A stretch of DNA of 64,000 nt from Pogostemon cablin (taxonomy: Eukaryota > Streptophyta > Magnoliopsida > Lamiales > Lamiaceae): contig CM043009.1 of assembly GCA_023678885.1 (NCBI GenBank), forward strand, positions 13,385,117 through 13,449,116, given 5' to 3'. Below, in pieces: positions 46,439-59,760 of this stretch. Positions within the stretch are counted from its first letter, which is position 1. Every line of letters begins with the position of its first letter. Position numbers and translations under genes: made by a program. A model generated the notes under the pieces. That model saw only the letters and a list, made by a program, of their open reading frames with translations. It was not told where the DNA came from and searched no databases.

Positions 46439-46537
46439 CTACATCAGCAATAGCACAAACATTCTGGTAGTGAACGCAATAGGGAAACTAAGCTTAACGT
46501 TGTCCCCGGCGTCGTAGTATCCTCCAGTCAAGTCCAC
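46439..46537 (-). pseudogene. Captured GH9 endo-beta-1,4-glucanase exon
   Basis: After a TTTTGCAG acceptor, the minus-strand frame reads VDLTGGYYDAGDNVK, then FPIAFTTRM. This is the highly conserved N-terminal segment of plant glycosyl hydrolase family 9 cellulases, including the catalytic-base DAGD motif. The reading frame closes at TAG near 46439. The acceptor sits at the same VDL junction where GH9 exons commonly begin, so the fragment came from genomic DNA with introns and not from mRNA. Confidence 0.9.
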
Positions 46538-47291
46538 CTGCAAAACAATTATACACTCCATTAATTAAGAGAAAGTAGTAATTAGGTTTAAACTAAAAAA
46601 AAAAAAACAGAAATAGAATATATTATAGAGTAGGTATGTTACTTTTCATGTGTTATATTATTTAGGACAAAAGTAGTCCTAATATGTCATGAATTTCCAT
46701 GCCAACTACTTCTAGAAAATTTTGCATGCAACTTTATTTTTTAAGTCACTCAGGTCTTTCCTTTTAAGTTTTGTAAGTCATAGTGGAGCATGTAAGCTTT
46801 CAAGAAATAAATGGCTTGAGTTACAATTTTTGCTTGACAGTAAATAATTTAACATGTATTAAGGTTGATTGCATGTGGAGAAAGTGGACAACAAAACAAG
46901 CTTGAGATAAGAGGTATGAATCTAACAAAAGTAATTCAAAATTATCTGTAGAAACTATAAATTTAGTATTCTGATTTTTACAATAATATATTTTGTCCAG
47001 CAAATAGAGCACCAAGCAAAACACGCGAAGCATTAGAAACTATTAAATCAGTATGTACTGTACGTAAATCATGAAGGAAATATGAATCTTATTAATTATT
47101 GATTAGCAAAGATAAACAATAATTCTATTGGTTTCAGATTTTATGTGAAACAATAACATCTCCAACTTTAGAAATAGCATCTTAAACTTTCAAATCATGG
47201 GTCACAACTTGTACGTATATGACTTTAACCAAAGGCTCATAAATTGACAATCATTTCTAAAATCCAAAGCAGAAGGCAGAAAGTATCTTAC

Positions 47292-47455
47292 CATAACATC
47301 AGAGAAAGGAGCTAGAATTCTCAGCTGGGAAATTGTTTGATTAAAAGCAGCATTCAATCGTTAAGCATCCTCAAAGGTGTAGTCAGAGTTGAATGGGTAA
47401 GTATATTGATTTCCATGATCCACTTCAGCATTATCAGGCTTTAAAAAGCATTTGG
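47292..47455 (-). pseudogene. Captured exon-like fragment, family unknown
   Basis: The minus-strand frame reads PDNAEVDHGNQYTYPFNSDY, TFEDA, one in-frame TAA, then RLNAAFNQTISQLRILAPF and SDVM. It ends at a canonical donor (ATG, then GTAAG). The sequence has normal protein texture and one stop, so it looks like a decayed coding exon. I do not recognise the family. Confidence 0.55.
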
Positions 47456-48230
47456 GCTATAATGACCTTATTACATTCAACATAAACAGCAAGAGAGACA
47501 AGTTAATTCCAAGTTCAACTTTACATTTTCATAAAAGGAAATAATAAACTATTGTCATAATACATTTTAATTTCAAATTTGTCATCTTTTCTCATCAACC
47601 TTAAATGTGTAGGCATACTCTGTACATGAATGATAAATACTTAGTCAAAGAAAACGAATGAGATCATAGCCACAATGATTCTTGAGAAAGTATATTGGAT
47701 GCCATTCAAGAAATTGTGTGTGTAACAATAAGACTGCAATCACATAATTCAGAAGATGTAATGGGTTAAATTCTCAATTAAAAGAATCAGATATTCTGCT
47801 TAAACTTGGAATACTTAAACCAAAATAAATTTGAGGAAAATCATTTTTGTATTTCATATTGCCACCTTAGATACTAAAATTTTAATGAAGAAAGAAGCCC
47901 ATAACTACTTGAAGTGATAAACTATTTTAATGATTGGTCTTTTAAAATTAGAAACAATTTTGACTTCACCATAAAATCTTTCATGCATAAAGAATAACTT
48001 AAACAAATGATAACTAAGCATAAATTCATCGTATCCTCTTCCACGTTTACTCCCAATAAATTGAACTAGAAACTTGATAAGGAGCTTCAAGACCACAATA
48101 ATTTAAACCAATTGCATAGCAAAATTAGTACTGCCCCCAATTAATTTTAATATCACAAACTCACAAGTACTTAGTCATAACCCATAGAAAAATATGCACG
48201 TCATATAAAAAAATAGATACATATACCAAC

Positions 48231-48307
48231 CTCATCAATTCAGAAGATTATAGCATCTCGAGCAACCTGACCGGCAACTAAATTGAAGTTCAAAGGAAGA
48301 AGCATTG
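48231..48307 (-). pseudogene. Captured exon-like fragment, family unknown
   Basis: Minus strand: MLLPLNFNLVAGQVARDAII, F, an in-frame TGA, then IDE and a possible donor (GATGAG, then GTTGG). It has protein-like composition but is too short to assign. It lies between the kinase and cellulase fragments in the CACTA element. Confidence 0.4.
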
Positions 48308-49239
48308 TGAATCACACCCCAAAATAACCAGAGAAATTTACTTACATTCCTTCATCAGTACACCTCTGAGCTCAACACTCAAAACAATAATGAACATTAA
48401 CAAATACAGATCCTTAGAAGAAATCAAATAAATAAAGATCACATAAACAGTAGCATGAGTTTATAAGCGACTAAAATGGAAGAAAATAAGAAAGGTAAAA
48501 GTCATAATCTTGTGCAACATTCTAAATTGAACTAAGTGCATCCATATGAATCAACCTTCACTTGCTGACAGGTATCCTTGCAGGCTTGCAGCTCCAACTC
48601 AATTACTTTTAAGTAAAGAATATGCTCCAAGTATGGTCTTCTTGACCAAAGTCATCGCTACAGAATTACAAAATTACTCATACATTACATACTTGTTAAC
48701 AAAGAGGCAATTGACCCCTGAAATATCTCAAACGAAACACAGCCTCATTGAAATGTGCCTAAATCCTAACTACTTGAAGAACACATATAATATCTGATGG
48801 ATGGCACTATTTAGATCCAAATGGACCAAATCTAAATGTCAACCACAGAGTTATCAATTTTTTATTACGGAAAAAAGGCTAACAATTTTACTAATTGTGA
48901 AGCCTTACCAAATTATTTCCACAAGATAGCCATGTCGCAGAACCTTTCAACAGGAGCATAAACCCTAGCTCACGATTGAATAAAGCTAGCCAAAAATACC
49001 GATTAAAAAAAGAAATCACAATCGAGATCAACAATAAACATAGAAAAGAAAAAATCGAAAGTTAGAACCAACCTTCCAAGGCCTGCCTTCGATGACTACA
49101 TGACTATTTTTGCGCATGGTAACATAGAATTAGCAGCGTCCTACTCACCCGTGCTCTCTCCTTTCTCTCCCTCCGTGTGGACAGCGGCAGATGCGAGTCG
49201 CTGCCGGCGGACCGCTCCGAACTGCCCTCGCTTTCGCTC

Positions 49240-49395
49240 AATAAAGGTGGCGGCGCTGTCGGTTCAGAGAAGCAATTGTTGGAGGAGAGGCGGTCGAACA
49301 GATCCCGTCGTCGCAGAGATCGGTGACGAGGTGGAGGTAATTGTTGTCTTCATACACGTTGTGGAGGCGGAAGATATTGGGGCAGCCTCAGAAGA
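49240..49395 (-). pseudogene. Captured PEPC-kinase-like protein kinase fragment
   Basis: Minus-strand frames read NIFRLHNVYEDNNYLHLVTD, LCDD and, after a 1-nt frame change, DLFDRLSSNNCFSEP. This matches the hinge region of plant phosphoenolpyruvate carboxylase kinases and related calcium-dependent kinases (pattern HPNIVxLHxVYED, LHLVxDLC, DLFDR). The patch is GC-rich against its AT-rich neighbours. It is the 5'-most of the captured fragments on the minus strand and is broken. Confidence 0.82.
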
Positions 49396-49659
49396 GGTGA
49401 AGCGGGTGTGGCGGCAGCCGGTGGAGCAGGTGCGGTGGCAGTCGGTGCGATGAACATTAGGGCTTGTAGGTGTTTCTGAATTTGGGTTCGATGGGATGAT
49501 GATGAACGTAATTAGGGATTTTGGGAACTTTGTTTTAGATTCTGAAGATGATGGACAGATTTTAATTTGTGTTGGGTAAAAAACGATTTTAAGTTTATCA
49601 GAGAAAAACGTGTTTTTTTTTATTTTTTAAATTAATTTATTAAAAAAAATATAAAATAA

Positions 49660-49804
49660 TATATTAATATCAGTGAAAAGATATCGGTTATCATAATCGA
49701 TATTTATATATTGGATAGACATCATTAAAAGATATCATTAGATAATGACCAATATTTATTAGTGGAATTCCTTAGATATTGGTTAGTCAATTCATATATG
49801 ACAA
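49660..49804. repeat. Right subterminal repeats of CACTA element
   Basis: GATATCGGTTATCATAATCG and further CAATATTTAT or GATATTGGTTAG variants mirror the left array in more diverged form. The array resumes at 50090-50155 on the far side of the nested MITE. Confidence 0.8.
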
Positions 49805-50080
49805 AGTCTCTTGTGAGACGCTACTTTCATGAGACGGTTTGTGAGACGTGTTAAAGTATGTCGATTATTTAAATAAAGTATGTTTAATGGTTGTTAATGT
49901 ATGTTTTTTAAAGTATGTTGGATTATGTATTAAAGTATGATGTTAGTGTGTTATAATTTGATTTATTATCGACATACTTTAACCATAAATAAGCACACTT
50001 TAACCACAAATAAGTATACTTTAGTGGCGGGTTGACCCGTCTCACATCCGTCTCACCAATAACCCGTCTCACAAGAGACT
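49805..50080. mobile_element. MITE of the GTCTCTTGTGAGACG family nested in CACTA
   Basis: A perfect 16-bp inverted repeat, AGTCTCTTGTGAGACG and CGTCTCACAAGAGACT, bounds 276 bp without coding capacity. It splits the right subterminal array of the CACTA element. A diverged copy lies at 18063-18345. The target duplication is not clear. Confidence 0.88.
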
Positions 50081-50158
50081 AACTCTTCATATATATCAGT
50101 TTTACTAATCACCAATATCTATGTACAGATATCTATTAACAGTTTTCTAGTAGTGAGT

Positions 50159-52834
<2,676 letters not shown>

Positions 52835-54183
52835 TGATAAATCATATTTTAGCACGATTATTTAGTTGGAATTCAAGCTTATTTGATGGACTTATGTGTT
52901 AATCGGGTGCTAAAACTAACTTATCTTGTCTTTTAGGAAATTAGTGCTTTGATGGTATAATTTGGTGTAAAATCAGGTTTTTAGGAGGATTTCAAGTTTG
53001 TCCTGCTGGATCAACACTGATGAGCTCAGTATTAGAAGAAACTGAGGGCAGAATTCGAGTAATTATGGAAAGTGGCAGCTAGAGATCTTTTCTCATGTTT
53101 GCGCGAATAAATCATCCCAAAATCAGGCTCATATCTTGTGGGATCACAAAGAAAAGATATAGAAAAGGAAAGGAGATTTTTTTGGAAGAAAAATATAAGG
53201 AAAGAGAATTAGGGTATCTTAGAATCAAGACACATATATAGGAGATATTTTCTAATCCCTCAACACACGATAATTCCTGGAGATTAGGAGCAGCGGCGGT
53301 TTTCCTTCTCCAAGGCAGATTTGAAGCACGGAGATTCAAGAGCAATCATACATCATCGGTTTTTATATTTTAATTCTGTTTTTATCATGAACATGCGGCG
53401 CTAATCTCCCTCTCTAGTTTAGGATTTCGTGAACCTCTCGTTGAATGACAATTTAATCATTAAGGGTTTTTCGTTGAATCTTTTGTGCAAATTTATTCTA
53501 TTACATGCTTTGATTTTCTTTATAGCACTTTCATAATTATTTTAGTCTGGCCAACTAGTTGAATTATATAATTTATTGCTTAATGATATTTCATGATCCA
53601 TGATCCGTAATTGTTGTGAGGATTGAATTGAGTAGCAAATAGAGATAATTCCCTCTAGATGTAATAAGATCTAGGTTGTATGATTCCTAGTCAGTTTTTG
53701 TAGCCTAGTAATTCTATATTTGGAGTCTTAATATGTTTTCGAGTTCGAATCCATAGGGTCACTCAGGAATAGTTCAATTTAGTGGTCATACCCTAATTGA
53801 TAAACTTAAGAATATTCGGGTTGATTGGTCATACCGTCAATCAAGGGATTTGAGTTAGCACATTAGGGTAGATGTTTAATTCTTATAATTAATTAATTTA
53901 GTAAACGGGAGGGGATCATCATCCTAAACTAGAGTTATCTCATTTGGTTAATTTAATAAATAAATTTCGTTCACTTTGCTAATTAAAAATTGAGTTAATT
54001 TATTATTCATGTTATTTACAGTTATTCTCAAATAAAATTCCCCCTTATTTATTTTATTTGTTTTCAACACTTTAATTTATTTAAAATTTTATTATACTGG
54101 GTTCGACCCGTACTCGTTGCTATACTCAGTATTGAATTGAGTTGGAAATAAATTCTATTTTGGTAGGCCGGCGACAACTATCA
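52835..54183 (+). repeat. 5' LTR of Athila-like element
   Basis: Starts TGATAAATCATATTTTAGCA and ends ACAACTATCA. The first 575 bp match 63426-64000 with small differences. It contains an imperfect hairpin AACACTGA-TGAGC-TCAGTATT at about 53013-53033, related to the motif repeated inside the element. Confidence 0.9.
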
Positions 54184-54187
54184 AATT

Positions 54188-54207
54188 TGGCACCGTCACT
54201 CGGGGAG
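54188..54207 (+). other. Primer binding site relic
   Basis: TGGCACCGTCACTCGGGGAG lies four bases after the LTR. It resembles the tRNA-Asp-type site of the other Athila-like element (TGGCGCCGTTGCCGGGG) but is degenerate in the middle. Confidence 0.6.
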
Positions 54208-54313
54208 TAAAATTAAAATTTGTTAAATTTCTGTGTTTTTGATATTTTTTGCATTTTCACAGATTTTGAATTTTTTTGGAAATTTTCTGGAATTTTTTAT
54301 TTTTCCTGTAACA

Positions 54314-54338
54314 CTGACACTGAACCCTTCAGTGTCAG
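54314..54338. repeat. 25-bp hairpin CTGACACTGAA-CCC-TTCAGTGTCAG, copy 1
   Basis: A perfect 11-bp inverted repeat with a 3-base loop, in the leader just before gag. Identical at 55971-55995, and present with one loop change at 58505-58527. Confidence 0.92.
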
Positions 54339-54369
54339 TAGTGCCCTGTTTTTGAAAATTTTTCTGTGA

Positions 54370-55960
54370 ATGATCACTCGTTCTTCTGGTCCAAAACATC
54401 TTGAATACATACCAGAAATTGAGAGAACTGCCAGTAGATTGAGAAAGGAATCCCGAAAGAAGAAGGAAACAATTTCGTCCACTGATGGAACCGCCGAAAA
54501 CCTTTCCGAACTCGAACATTCAGCTGATCCACTTCATCTTGGAGGGGAGAATTCTGAATTTTTTGATTTAGAGGAGGAAGATACCGTAGGTTCTGAGTTG
54601 GGAGAGGAAAACATGGCTGGAAATGAGGAAAAAACTTTGAATGAATTGGCAAATCTGGACGTAGTCCATCAGCCACTATGCATTAATCTTCCTGCGATTA
54701 CTAATAATACTACTTTTGAATTGAAATCTGGATTGATTCACTTCCTGCTTTTCATGGTCTTTCAGGTGAAAATCCTAACAAGTTTTTGAAAGAGTTTTCG
54801 GTTGTATGCACGAGCATGAGACCAACCGGGGTGATGAGGAAAAAATCAAGCTTAGGGCATTCCCCTTTGCTTTGAAAGACATGGCGAAGGATTGGTTGTA
54901 TTATCTCCCCCCTGGATCGATTGATACATGGGCTGAAATGGAGAAACTTTTCCTCTAAACTTACTTTCCGGCCACTAGAGTTGCTGTATTGCATAAGGAG
55001 ATATCTGGGACTCGTCAGATGCAAGGGGAGAGTTTACATGAGTATTGGGAGAGGTTTAAACACCTCACATCAGGCCCCAACATCAAATAAACGACCAGTT
55101 GCTATTGCAATACTTTTATGAATGATTGTCAATCATGGATCGGAACATGCTTGATGCGGCTAGCAGAGGAGCATTCATGATGAAGACACCTACTACTGCT
55201 AGAAGTTTGATTGCTACCATGGCTGCCAACACCCAATAGTTTGGCAAACGTGATCCATCACTTAAAGAAGTAAAAGAGGTCCATGATTCTAAGATGGAGG
55301 AGACTTTGAATAAGTTGACAATTACTGTGGAGAATCTTGCTAAAGGAAGAGGGGTAAACCCTCCATCTTGTTAAAATTGCTTTAGTTATGATCATTCTAC
55401 CCTTGATTGCAGGATTGCCATAGCGAGGAGCAAGTAAACGCCATGGGGTAACCTTATGATCCCTTCACTCAAACCTACAATCAGGGTTGGAGAGATCATC
55501 CTAATCTTAGGTATGGTAGTGGACAAGGAGGATGGCAACATCAGTTTCAAGAGCAGAAAGTGGTGAATAGGCAACAAGATCGCCCTTAAGATAGTGGAAA
55601 TCACCAACAAGGTGGGGCAAGTTCCGGAGCCACATTTGAGGAAATGATGAAAGAGATGGCTGCCAACAATCTAAAATTCCAAGTGTCTGCTTAGACATCC
55701 ATCCAAAACTTGGAAAATCAAATGAGTCAATTGGCTACAACTGTAGGCCAGATGCAGGCTCAAAACAGTGGAAAGTTGCCTTCACAAACGGAGGTTAATC
55801 CTAAGAATGTGAACACCATTACACTGCGAAGTGGAAAATAGTTAGAGGAGGTTGTACCACCCAAAAATCCTGATCAATATGTGAAAAAGATGTTGAAGAA
55901 CCTATTGGAATAGAGGAGGATCAGATCGGTCAGTTTGAGGAGGAAAAATCAGATGTGCAG
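54370..55960 (+). pseudogene. Degraded Athila-type gag
   Basis: Starts MITRSSGPKHLEYIPEIERT. About 130 codons later it loses frame near 54770, where the conserved Gag segment (KFLKEFSVVCTSMRPTGV, FALKDMAKDWLYYLPPGSI) is spread over different frames. A CCHC-type knuckle with a stop inside it (C-x2-C-x4-H-x4-C, 55367-55411) and an NTITLRSGK segment near 55812 follow, as in Athila Gag. Several stops and frameshifts make it non-functional. Confidence 0.85.
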
Positions 55961-55970
55961 AAACGTAACA

Positions 55971-55995
55971 CTGACACTGAACCCTTCAGTGTCAG
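55971..55995. repeat. 25-bp hairpin, copy 2
   Basis: Identical to 54314-54338, including the preceding GTAACA. Here it lies between gag and protease and is read in one frame as TDTEPFSV. Confidence 0.92.
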
Positions 55996-56108
55996 AAGGT
56001 CTAAAAATTAAAATTTCTGACCTTGTTCCTTTTAATTATAACCATTTGCCTTTTTCAAGTAGGATGAGGGAGCCAGACACCACTGATAAGAATAAGTAGA
56101 TACTTGAG

Positions 56109-57606
56109 GTGTTTCGAAAAGTGGAGATCAATTTACCTCTCATTGAGGCGATTAAAAAGATTCCAAGATACGCCAAGTTCTTAAAGGTGTTTTGCACCAA
56201 TAAAAAGAAGTTGAAGGGAGATAAAAAAGTGGTGATGGGAAAAAAAATTTCAGCTGTCTTCCAGCAAACGTTACCTCAGAAGCGCAAGGATCCTGGCACG
56301 TTTATGGTTCCTTGTAAGATTGGGAATTTTAAGGTGGAAGAGCCATGTTGGATCTTGGAGATTCCATTAATGTGATGTCTCGATCAGTGTTTGAGAAGAG
56401 TAGTGTGGGAGAGTTGAAAAAGACCAGAGTTGTCATCCAGCTTGCAAACCGAAGCCATGCATACCCAGATGGAGTAATTGAGGATGTTCTTGTTCAGGTA
56501 GACAAACTCTTATTCCTTGCTAGTTTTTACGTGTTAGAAATGAATGAACACCCATTGAATTTTACTCTAATTTTGTTGGGGAGACCATTCCTCAACACTT
56601 CACGCACTAAGATAGATGTGAGTGAATGTACTCTTATGATGGAATTTGATGGGCAGATCATTAAATTCAACATATATGATGCCATGAAATACCTTGATGA
56701 TGCTAACCTGCTTTCTTTTGTGAGTACTATTGAGCCTATTATCCAGGAACACTTCGAGCTCACTAGTAGGGATGCATTAGATACAGTCATTGAACATGAA
56801 ATCATGAAGGATGATGCTAAAAATTGGGATAATGAGGAGTTGAATCACTATGTCAATGCTTTGCACAGTTCTTCTAAAAAACCAAGCTCCTTAGATGTAG
56901 CTTCTGTTAAATTACCTGATATTTTTCCAAAAATTCTTCCATCTATAGTGCAGGCACCGAAGCTAGAGTTAAAGGCACTTCCTGAGCACTTGAAGTACGC
57001 CTACTTAGGGCCGGATTCCACTTTACTGGTGATCATCTCGTCCAAGCTGACGGACGAGCAAGAGAGCTTGTTGCTCGATGTGTTGAAGAGGTATAAGACT
57101 ACTATTGAACGGATGGTAGCGGATTTAAAGGGTATCAGTCCCGCAATTTGCATGCACCGTATTCTGCTTGAGAATGATGCGAAGCCATCTCGAGAAGCTC
57201 AGCGCAAGTTGAATCTGCCCATGATAGAGGTGGTAAAGAAGGAGGTGTTAAAACTTCTGAGTGTGGGGATTATTTATCCCATCTCAGATAGTAAATGGGT
57301 CAGTTCGACACAAATGGTTCCAAAGAAATCAGGAGTGACTATAGTTGAGAATGACAAGGGTGATATGGTTCTAACTCATTTGCAAACGGGTTGGAGAGTG
57401 TGCATGGACTACCGCAAGCTTAATAACATGACTAGAAAGGATTATTTTCCTTTACCCTTTATTGATCAAATGTTAGAAAAGCTTGCAGATTATTCTTATT
57501 ATTATTTTCTTGATGGTTTTTCTAGTTATTTTCAGATTGATATAACTCCTGAAGACCAAGAGAAAATGACCTTCACATGCCCCTTTGGGACCTTTGCATG
57601 TCGTTG
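56109..57606 (+). pseudogene. Athila-type protease and reverse transcriptase, N-terminal part
   Basis: A short frame from 56109 and a longer one from 56345 to a TGA at 57604-57606 carry the aspartic protease (MLDLGDSINVMS, LGRPFLNT) and the start of reverse transcriptase (WVSSTQMVPKKSG, CMDYRKLN, FPLPFIDQMLEKL, SSYFQIDI). The protease start overlaps the preceding frame, marking a frameshift near 56345. RT is cut by the TGA just after CPFGTFACR, so the polymerase cannot be completed. Confidence 0.9.
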
Positions 57607-58279
57607 ATTTCCTTTCGAGCTTTGCAATGCACCCGTCACATTTCAAAGGTGTTTGGTAAGCATTTTTTTCTGAATTTTGTGGGTAATATAATAAAGGTCT
57701 TTATGGATGATTTCTGTGTCTATGGAGAATATTTTAATAGTTGCTTGGAAATCTTGAATTGATCTTGAAAAGATGTGTAGAAACAAATCTTGTTTTGAAT
57801 TGGGAAAAGTGTCACTTTATGGTCGCACAAGTCATTGTTCTAGGTCATGTCATTTCAAAGAATGGGATTGAAGTTGATAAGTCTAAAGTAGACCTTATAT
57901 CTGCATTGCCTTACCCGCATCTGTGCAGGAAGTTCATTATTTTCTCAGTCATACAGGTTTCTATAGAAGGTTTATCAAGGATTTCTCGAAGATAGCCAAG
58001 CCACTTCTTTGTGAGTTGTTGCAAAAATATGTGAAGTTTGAGATGAATGAAGCTTGTAAAAAAGCTTTAGATAAGTTGAAGGAGTTGTTAACCATACCAA
58101 CCGTAATTCAGCCGCCGGATTGGAGCTTGCCTTTTGAAATAATGTGTGATGATAGTGACTATGCCCTAGAAGTAGTGTTGGGGCAACGAGTGGACAAGGC
58201 TGCACATGTGATCTACTACGCTTCAAAAACCTTGGATAACACGCAAACTAACTACTCCACTACGGAAAAGAACTCCTAG
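57607..58279 (+). pseudogene. Athila-type reverse transcriptase C-terminus and RNase H
   Basis: Continues pol in shifting frames: FPFELCNAPVTFQRC, then the catalytic FMDDFCVYG (about 57700-57726) with both aspartates intact, then HVISKNGIEVDKSKVDLI, FLSHTGFYRRFIKDFSKIAK, and RNase H MCDDSDYALEVVLGQR and KTLDNTQTNYSTTEK. One base is missing near 58270, giving a stop at 58277-58279 where the next frame takes over. Confidence 0.88.
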
Positions 58280-58281
58280 CT

Positions 58282-59043
58282 GTGGTTTTTGCTCTAGAAA
58301 AATTTCAATCTTACTTGTTGGGTACTAAAGTCACTGTTTTCTCTGATCATGTAGCTCTTCGTTATCTCATGATGAAAAAGGAAGCAAAACCTCAATTGAT
58401 TCGGTGGATCTTGCTGCTTCAAGAGTTTGACTTGGAAATCAAAGATAAGAAGGGATCGGAGAATCTAGTGGCCATTCTGCAAAATCTAGAAAATTCGGAT
58501 TATTTGACACTGAACGCTTCAGTGTCAGAAGGCTCTGCTCCATGGTTTGCCAATTTGGTGAATTTTCTGACCTCCCATCAGTTTCTAGCCCAAATGAGTA
58601 AAGCAAAACATGATAAGCTCTATAGTGATGCCAAGTACTACATGTGGAATGATACATATTTGTGGAAACATTATTCCGATCAAGTGATAAGAAGATGCGT
58701 TCTTGAAATTGAATTTAATTCAATACTCACCTTTTGTCGTAGTCATGCATGTGGTGGTCATTTTGGTTTTAGAAAAACTGCTTTTAAAGTACTTGAGTGT
58801 GGATTTTATTGGCCGACACTGTTTAAGGATGCTTATGAATTTTGCAAGTCTTGTGATAGATGTCAGCGTGTAGGGAATATTTTCCAACAAAATGAAATAC
58901 CGCAAAACCCTAAAATCGTTTGTGAGATTTTTTATGTGTGGGGGATGGATTTTATGGGACCTTTTTCTTCTTCGTTTGGTTTCACCAATATATTACTTGC
59001 AGTTGATTATGTGTCAAAGTGGGTGGAAGCAAAGGCCACCTGA
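58282..59043 (+). pseudogene. Athila-type RNase H end and integrase N-terminal part
   Basis: Open frame of 253 codons: RNase H C-terminus (FSDHVALRYLMMKKEAKP, LLQEFDLEIKDKKGSEN), the element-specific TLNASVSEGS that encodes hairpin copy 3, the integrase HHCC finger (SHACGGHFG, CKSCDRCQR) and the first core aspartates (WGMDFMGPF, AVDYVSKWVEA). It ends in a TGA at 59041-59043 in the middle of the integrase core. Confidence 0.9.
58505..58527. repeat. Hairpin motif, copy 3
   Basis: TGACACTGAA-CGC-TTCAGTGTCA, a 10-bp stem with one loop base changed relative to copies 1 and 2. It lies in the coding link between RNase H and integrase and adds TLNASVSE to the protein. Confidence 0.9.
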
Positions 59044-59760
59044 ACTAATGATTCTAAAGAGGTTGCAGGTTTTCTTCGATCTAACATATTTTGTAGGTTT
59101 GAAATTCCTCGAGCCATCATCAGTGACAAGGGCACACATTTTTGCAACCGAACGGTGGAAGCGCTTCTGTGCAAGTATTCGGTGTTTCATAAAACTTCCA
59201 CGCCCTACCATCCCCAAACGAGTGGCCAGGCAGAAGTATCCAATTGGGAGATCAAGAGGACTTTCTAGAAGATGGTTACTCCGTCTAGGAACAATTGGAG
59301 CTCATGATTGGAGAATGCATTATGGGCCTATCGAACGGTCTATAAGACACCGATTAGTATGTCCCCATATCGACTTGCCTATGGAAAACCATGCCACTTA
59401 CCTGTGGAGCTTCAACACAAGGCATGATGGGCAATCCAGAAGTGCAACATGGATTATGATAAGGCCGGAGAACAAAGAAAACTCCAATTGCAAGAGTTGG
59501 AGGAATTAAGGAACGAGGCTTATGAAAATTCAGTGATTTACAAAACTAAAACAAAGGCATTTCATGATGCAAGAATCTCAAGAAAAAATTTTAGCATTGG
59601 GCAAAAAGTTTTACTTTATCACTCAAAGCTTAAATTATTTCCTGGTAAGTTGCATCCTCGTTGGATTGGTCCGTTTATTATGACTAATGTTTATTCTCAT
59701 GGTGCAGTTGAAATAAGAAGCATAAATTCTGAAAGGAGTTTCAAAGTTAATGGGCACTAA
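59044..59760 (+). pseudogene. Athila-type integrase C-terminal part
   Basis: After the stop, integrase continues in broken frames: IPRAIISDKGTHFCNRTVEA, STPYHPQTSGQAEVSN (third catalytic residue), ALWAYRTVYKTPISMSPYRL, then an open stretch 59449-59760 (MDYDKAGEQRKLQLQELEEL, FSIGQKVLLYHSKLKLFPGK, RWIGPFIM), the usual C-terminal domain of Athila pol. Stops near 59270 and 59425 separate the parts. Confidence 0.87.

Larger units (their letters stand above)
44328..50155. mobile_element. CACTA (En/Spm-type) element carrying captured gene fragments
   Basis: Terminal inverted repeats CACTACTACAAAACTGTAAA on the left and, reverse-complemented, CACTACTAGAAAACTGTTAA on the right. They are flanked by identical 3-bp duplications AGT (44325-44327 and 50156-50158), as expected for CACTA elements. 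Subterminal palindromes of GATATCGGTTA/TAACCGATATC fill the first 480 bp and recur near the right end. The 5.8-kb interior shows no transposase. It holds exon-like fragments of several unrelated plant genes, all on the minus strand and several with splice sites. It therefore appears to be a non-autonomous, gene-capturing element. Confidence 0.95.
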
